NCBI GenBank assembly: GCA_964466595.1 | Contig: CAYXNR010000033.1 | Location: forward strand, 1-24,160 | Origin: JABDGC01 sp964466595 | Lineage (GTDB): Bacteria; Pseudomonadota; Gammaproteobacteria; DSM-16500 | Length of the DNA: 24,160 nt | Direction: 5' to 3' | The notes under the pieces: model-generated | What the model saw: only the letters and a program-made list of their open reading frames with translations | Database searches by the model: none | What the model was told of the DNA's origin: nothing | In this document: in pieces, positions 21,328-24,160 of the stretch | How positions within the stretch are numbered: the first letter of the stretch is position 1 | Layout of the letters: each line of letters opens with the position of its first letter | Made by a program: the position numbers and the translations under genes

Positions 21328-21787
21328 GCGGTTCTCTCTTTCTAAGCTTAGTTAGCAAACTATTGCGCCATTCATCAAAGGTGCAGCCCAGCCTTCGATT
21401 TTTAATTTGAAAAAACCAAAAATGATAGCGAAAGGCCTGCGCTAAAAGCAGGGCACAAACAGCCAGCGTTAAAATGAGCCCGAGAAAGGCGCCATGGTGA
21501 AAAAGAAGATAGAGTCCGTAAATAAAATCGAGGATCGCTAAACCGAAAAATAAAAACGCATAAGCAAGATATTTGTTTGCTGTGGCACGCAGTTCTGCTT
21601 CGTTTACTGCCAAACGTTCGAGGGCTTCATCGAAGGTTTCGGTACGCTCGGGTTTCTGGATGGTGGCAGCATTTTTTACAAAAAATTTAATTGTCTGGGT
21701 TTGTTCTTTTAAGGAGTCATAGCTTAACCATTCCCGTGGGTTAAAAAAAGTTTTGCGTGATACCTTCAATACATCCTTAATTGCCAT
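21320..21787 (-). CDS. icmV: Dot/Icm inner-membrane protein IcmV
   Basis: A 155-residue protein matching IcmV, a small inner-membrane Dot/Icm component encoded next to dotA. The N-terminus is polar (VSRKTFFNPREWLSYDSL), followed by two hydrophobic segments at about 75-120 (YAFLFFGLAILDFIYGLYLL and LGLILTLAVCALLLAQAF). The C-terminal motif is NRRLGCTFDEWRNSLL. It overlaps dotA by 8 nt and lies 75 nt after a FUSC-like gene in the same direction. Confidence 0.9.
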   Translation of the reverse strand: MAIKDVLKVSRKTFFNPREWLSYDSLKEQTQTIKFFVKNAATIQKPERTETFDEALERLAVNEAELRATANKYLAYAFLFFGLAILDFIYGLYLLFHHGAFLGLILTLAVCALLLAQAFRYHFWFFQIKNRRLGCTFDEWRNSLLTKLRKREPHE

Positions 21788-21862
21788 ATCTCACTCACCT
21801 ATTCTAGGCCTTTTATCTGTAACATTAGCATGGCAGAGCTTGGCTTGTCATCTTGGGCTCGC

Positions 21863-22885
21863 TTAAGTCAAGGTTCCCGCCAATTGGATAAGTTGAAGAC
21901 GGAGATCCTTTAAATAGCGAATAAAAGCAGCTAAATAGACATAATCCCGCGACAGATCGAGTAATTCCAAGCTCAGCTTAATCTTGGACTGAAAGCATTC
22001 ATCCAAAGCAGGAAGATCGGCAGTAAAATCGGTTTCTGAAAAAGACAATTTTTTGCCTTCGAGTAAAAGACTAAGATTCCTAAGGAGCTCTTGACTGCCC
22101 GCGACAGCAGTTTGGATGACTTGGCTAAACTCACTTAATAATTCCTTGGGGAAGGCATAGCGGGCCAGATAATGCAGGGCAAATAAAATTTCAGTGAGCT
22201 GACCGACATGCACGACAAAATAATATTGGCCGGGTTGTAAGGCCGGATTAAAACCGCTTTCGAAAACCCAGAGGGGAAAAGCCTCTTCTGGCTTGATCCA
22301 ATATTTCTCAACCGCAGCGCGCTCACGCTCAGCAATTTGTTCCGCATCTTCTTCCCGAAATAGCAAAGCGCTCAAAGCAGCTAAATAATTAGAGAGTAGA
22401 GACAACAAAGGTGCGATTCGCTTGGGAAACTCACGATCAGGTTGATCAGGGAAAATAAGCAGGGTTGATCCAAGGCCTAAAGCGCCGCCCATAAAAATAT
22501 CCTGCAAATAAGCTGGGTTTAAAAAGGAAAGGGGTAGCAGCAAAGTCACTAATAAAACAATCAAACGGAGCAAAGCCAGATGCAGACCTTGTTGGTAGCG
22601 AGAAGAATAAGCATAGGCAGAGAGAGTCGCTATGGCAAGGACAAGAAGAGGCAGTTCCTTGGGAAGCCAGAGTCCCATTTGTCCGCCTACAAAAAACAAG
22701 AGAAGAAGCCAAAGAAAACGTCGGAGCCCCTGTTGAAGGGGAAAGCCCAGGCTAGCCTGGGTAAGCAAGGCTGTGGTTAGAGTCAGCCAATAGCTTCCTG
22801 TTTTGGAAAAATAAGCTGTGCCGAGGAGAGCCAGAAAAATAGCGCAAGTCACACGTAAAGCATAGCGTAGTGGAGGATTTAGCAT
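21863..22885 (-). CDS. FUSC-like inner-membrane protein (half-size, second of a pair)
   Basis: A 340-residue membrane protein beginning RYALRVTCAIFLALLGTAYF, resembling the N-terminal module of the FUSC family (AaeB/YccS-type, aromatic-acid efflux and related). Residues about 10-160 hold around six hydrophobic helices (LTLTTALLTQASLGFPLQQG between the first ones is typical). The remaining 180 residues are a cytoplasmic, mostly helical, charged domain. Full-size family members have two such halves in one chain; here only one is present, and the preceding gene has the same architecture. The start overlaps the upstream stop by 7 nt. Substrate unknown. It precedes icmV-dotA in what looks like one operon. 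Confidence 0.68.
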   Translation of the reverse strand: MLNPPLRYALRVTCAIFLALLGTAYFSKTGSYWLTLTTALLTQASLGFPLQQGLRRFLWLLLLFFVGGQMGLWLPKELPLLVLAIATLSAYAYSSRYQQGLHLALLRLIVLLVTLLLPLSFLNPAYLQDIFMGGALGLGSTLLIFPDQPDREFPKRIAPLLSLLSNYLAALSALLFREEDAEQIAERERAAVEKYWIKPEEAFPLWVFESGFNPALQPGQYYFVVHVGQLTEILFALHYLARYAFPKELLSEFSQVIQTAVAGSQELLRNLSLLLEGKKLSFSETDFTADLPALDECFQSKIKLSLELLDLSRDYVYLAAFIRYLKDLRLQLIQLAGTLT

Positions 22886-23910
22886 GGCTTGGGATCTCCT
22901 CGGGCCATTTTTTCAAATTCTTCTTTGAGGGCATATAAATCCTGAATAAATAGTAAGAGTACTAAGGGTTCTTTGGCTGTGGTTTGGAGCATTGAACGAT
23001 AGAGTGCCTCAAAGTCTTGGATAGCGCCTTGAAAACCTTCGAAGGTGCTAGAAAAAATGGAACTTGGTTTGGAAGACAAGAACTCATTTAAGATAGAAAA
23101 AATAGCAGCTAGGAGCGCAGATATTTCATCCTGACTCATGGTGAGCACTGTATAGTCACTGAGTCGATAGCGTAAGGAGCCCAAGCTGAGAGTCAAATCC
23201 CAGATACGATCCAGGCTAGAACAATAAGCAGGCGAGACTTGGGTTTTAAAGTACTGAAGCGCAGTGAGGCAGGCACGCCAGGCCAGTTGAAAATGACTTT
23301 CTTCCCACTCTGAACGAAACAAGAACTTTCTTTCTTCCGAGGTATAAAAAATCAGTTGATAGAGTTTTTTTAATTTCTGAAAAAATTGAATTTTGGCGTA
23401 ATACAAGGCATAGCGGCGCCGATACAAAAAAAAGATAAAGCGAATACTAAAAACCAGGAAGCCGCCCAGAAGAATAAGATAAAAACGCTGCACAGCTGAT
23501 TCAAGGCTAGAGGGCATAAAAAAAGCGAGGATGGATAGCAGGCTGAGAGTAAAAGCGGCAAAAAAAAAGGAGGGGGTTCGAAAGGCGAGATAGGTAGAAA
23601 TTCCTACTACCAGAGCAAGCAAGGCGGCTGTATAAATAAACCAGGGGGAAATCAGGCTGAATAGTAAAACAAAGGTGGCGAGTATGAGAGCGCAGAGCGG
23701 ATAATAAAGCAAGTTCCAAGCAGCTTGGAAGCTTAACTCGGCACTTAAGCCAGCTTGGGAGAGTAGGAGGCTGGATAGAATAAGCCAAGCTGCTTGTGAG
23801 GAAGGTTGATAGAAGAGATAGGTATAAGTGAGACAGGCAATGAGAAAAGTGCAACAGGCATGGAGTAGAGCGGCTGGATCGAGAGAAAAATATTTTTTTA
23901 GATAGGTCAC
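22879..23910 (-). CDS. FUSC-like inner-membrane protein (half-size, first of a pair)
   Basis: A 343-residue protein with the same plan as its neighbour: about six N-terminal hydrophobic helices (residues 12-165, very rich in Leu, Phe, Tyr and Ser), a basic boundary (FLYRRRYALYYAKIQFF), then a helical cytoplasmic domain of about 170 residues. Direct sequence identity to the neighbour is low by eye, and the FUSC assignment rests on topology and gene pairing. The start codon is GTG at 23910 with AAGGAT about 7 nt upstream. It is the first gene of the minus-strand run FUSC-FUSC-icmV-dotA; icmX and icmW, often near dotA, are not in the window. Confidence 0.6.
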   Translation of the reverse strand: MTYLKKYFSLDPAALLHACCTFLIACLTYTYLFYQPSSQAAWLILSSLLLSQAGLSAELSFQAAWNLLYYPLCALILATFVLLFSLISPWFIYTAALLALVVGISTYLAFRTPSFFFAAFTLSLLSILAFFMPSSLESAVQRFYLILLGGFLVFSIRFIFFLYRRRYALYYAKIQFFQKLKKLYQLIFYTSEERKFLFRSEWEESHFQLAWRACLTALQYFKTQVSPAYCSSLDRIWDLTLSLGSLRYRLSDYTVLTMSQDEISALLAAIFSILNEFLSSKPSSIFSSTFEGFQGAIQDFEALYRSMLQTTAKEPLVLLLFIQDLYALKEEFEKMARGDPKPC

Positions 23911-23965
23911 TGATAGATCCTTAGCCTGGTTACGCTATTATTCTGAAATGATCCTTCGCTTCGCT

Positions 23966-24046
23966 CAGGATGACAGGTCTTCAGGATGGCAGACTTCCTG
24001 ATGACAGGTCTTCAGGATAACAGATTTTTAGGATGATGGGCTTGTG
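23966..24046. repeat. Degenerate 16-bp tandem repeat
   Basis: Five imperfect units of about 15-17 bp beginning CAGGATGACAGGTCTT (23966), then CAGGATGGCAGACTTC, CTGATGACAGGTCTT, CAGGATAACAGATTTTT and AGGATGATGGGCTTGTG. The array starts inside an ATCCTTCGCTTCGCTCAGGAT sequence of the type often seen in dispersed repeats, so it may have arisen by expansion of one such element. Confidence 0.75.
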
Positions 24047-24051
24047 AGTGC

Positions 24052-24136
24052 TCGGTTAACCTGGAGAAATTGTCATTCCGGCAGGCTTTAAGCCGGAATC
24101 CAGGATATTTAAAAGCCTGGATGCCAGCTAAAAGCG
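24052..24136. repeat. Dispersed palindromic repeat, right copy
   Basis: Begins with 28 nt identical to 18994-19021 in the same orientation. Then comes a strong hairpin ATTCCGGC (24075-24082) / GCCGGAAT (24092-24099) with a 9-nt loop, then a second motif CTGGATGCCAGCTAAAAGC (24118-24136) shared with 9810-9828. No gene is seen from 23911 to the right edge at 24160; the stretch is made almost wholly of repeats. Confidence 0.8.
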
Positions 24137-24160
24137 TCATTGGTATCTACACAAGTCTTA

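Noticed and set aside
23966..24046. CRISPR array
   Set aside because: Units are contiguous and imperfect, with no unique spacers and no cas genes nearby.

Overview
The window looks like a chromosomal segment of a Dot/Icm-bearing, host-associated gammaproteobacterium of the order Legionellales. A Coxiellaceae-type lineage such as Rickettsiella, Diplorickettsia or Aquicella is my inference, not something the sequence proves. The grounds are three separate Dot/Icm (type IVB secretion) blocks, a gammaproteobacterial 16S rRNA 5' end behind tyrS, a gammaproteobacterial hfq-hflX-purA order, and eukaryotic-like U-box and SET domains.

Layout. 1-350 (minus): 5' end of a 16S rRNA gene with boxA leader and a strong rRNA promoter. 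342-5640 (minus): tyrS, two tandem paralogous U-box proteins that look like candidate secreted ubiquitin ligases, and recG. 5640-5723 (plus): tRNA-Leu(CAG). 5742-8667 (minus): purA, hflX and hfq. Here hflK and hflC, usually found between hflX and purA, are absent, and hflX has no canonical start codon. 8674-9782 (plus): an intergenic region with a possible tiny ORF, then a charged protein with a zinc ribbon, of unknown function. 9868-11731 (minus): mlaA, a candidate IcmR functional homologue (fir-type gene), icmQ, and a (CCTAA)n tandem repeat at the icmQ stop codon. 11864-18981 (plus): a long, tightly packed run of prmB, gpmI, dotD, dotC, dotB, a SET-domain protein and a membrane-tethered ATP-grasp protein, followed by panD. 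18994-24160: dotA, icmV and two FUSC-like membrane proteins, all minus strand, bracketed by same-orientation copies of a dispersed palindromic repeat.

How they work together. DotC and DotD are lipoproteins of the outer-membrane core of the Dot/Icm machine. DotB is its cytoplasmic ATPase. DotA and IcmV are inner-membrane components. IcmQ with its small partner is a cytosolic/membrane-active component. The U-box pair are plausible substrates of that machine, and the SET and zinc-ribbon proteins less certain ones. The remaining genes are housekeeping: translation (tyrS, prmB, tRNA-Leu, hflX), RNA regulation (hfq), recombination (recG), purine synthesis (purA), glycolysis (gpmI), pantothenate synthesis (panD) and outer-membrane lipid asymmetry (mlaA).

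Most notable: the tandem UBE4-like U-box genes; the SET plus ATP-grasp pair placed directly behind dotB; two genes (hflX and the SET gene) whose best Shine-Dalgarno sequences point at AUU start codons; and repeat elements that supply the stop codon or 3' boundary of dotA and icmQ.
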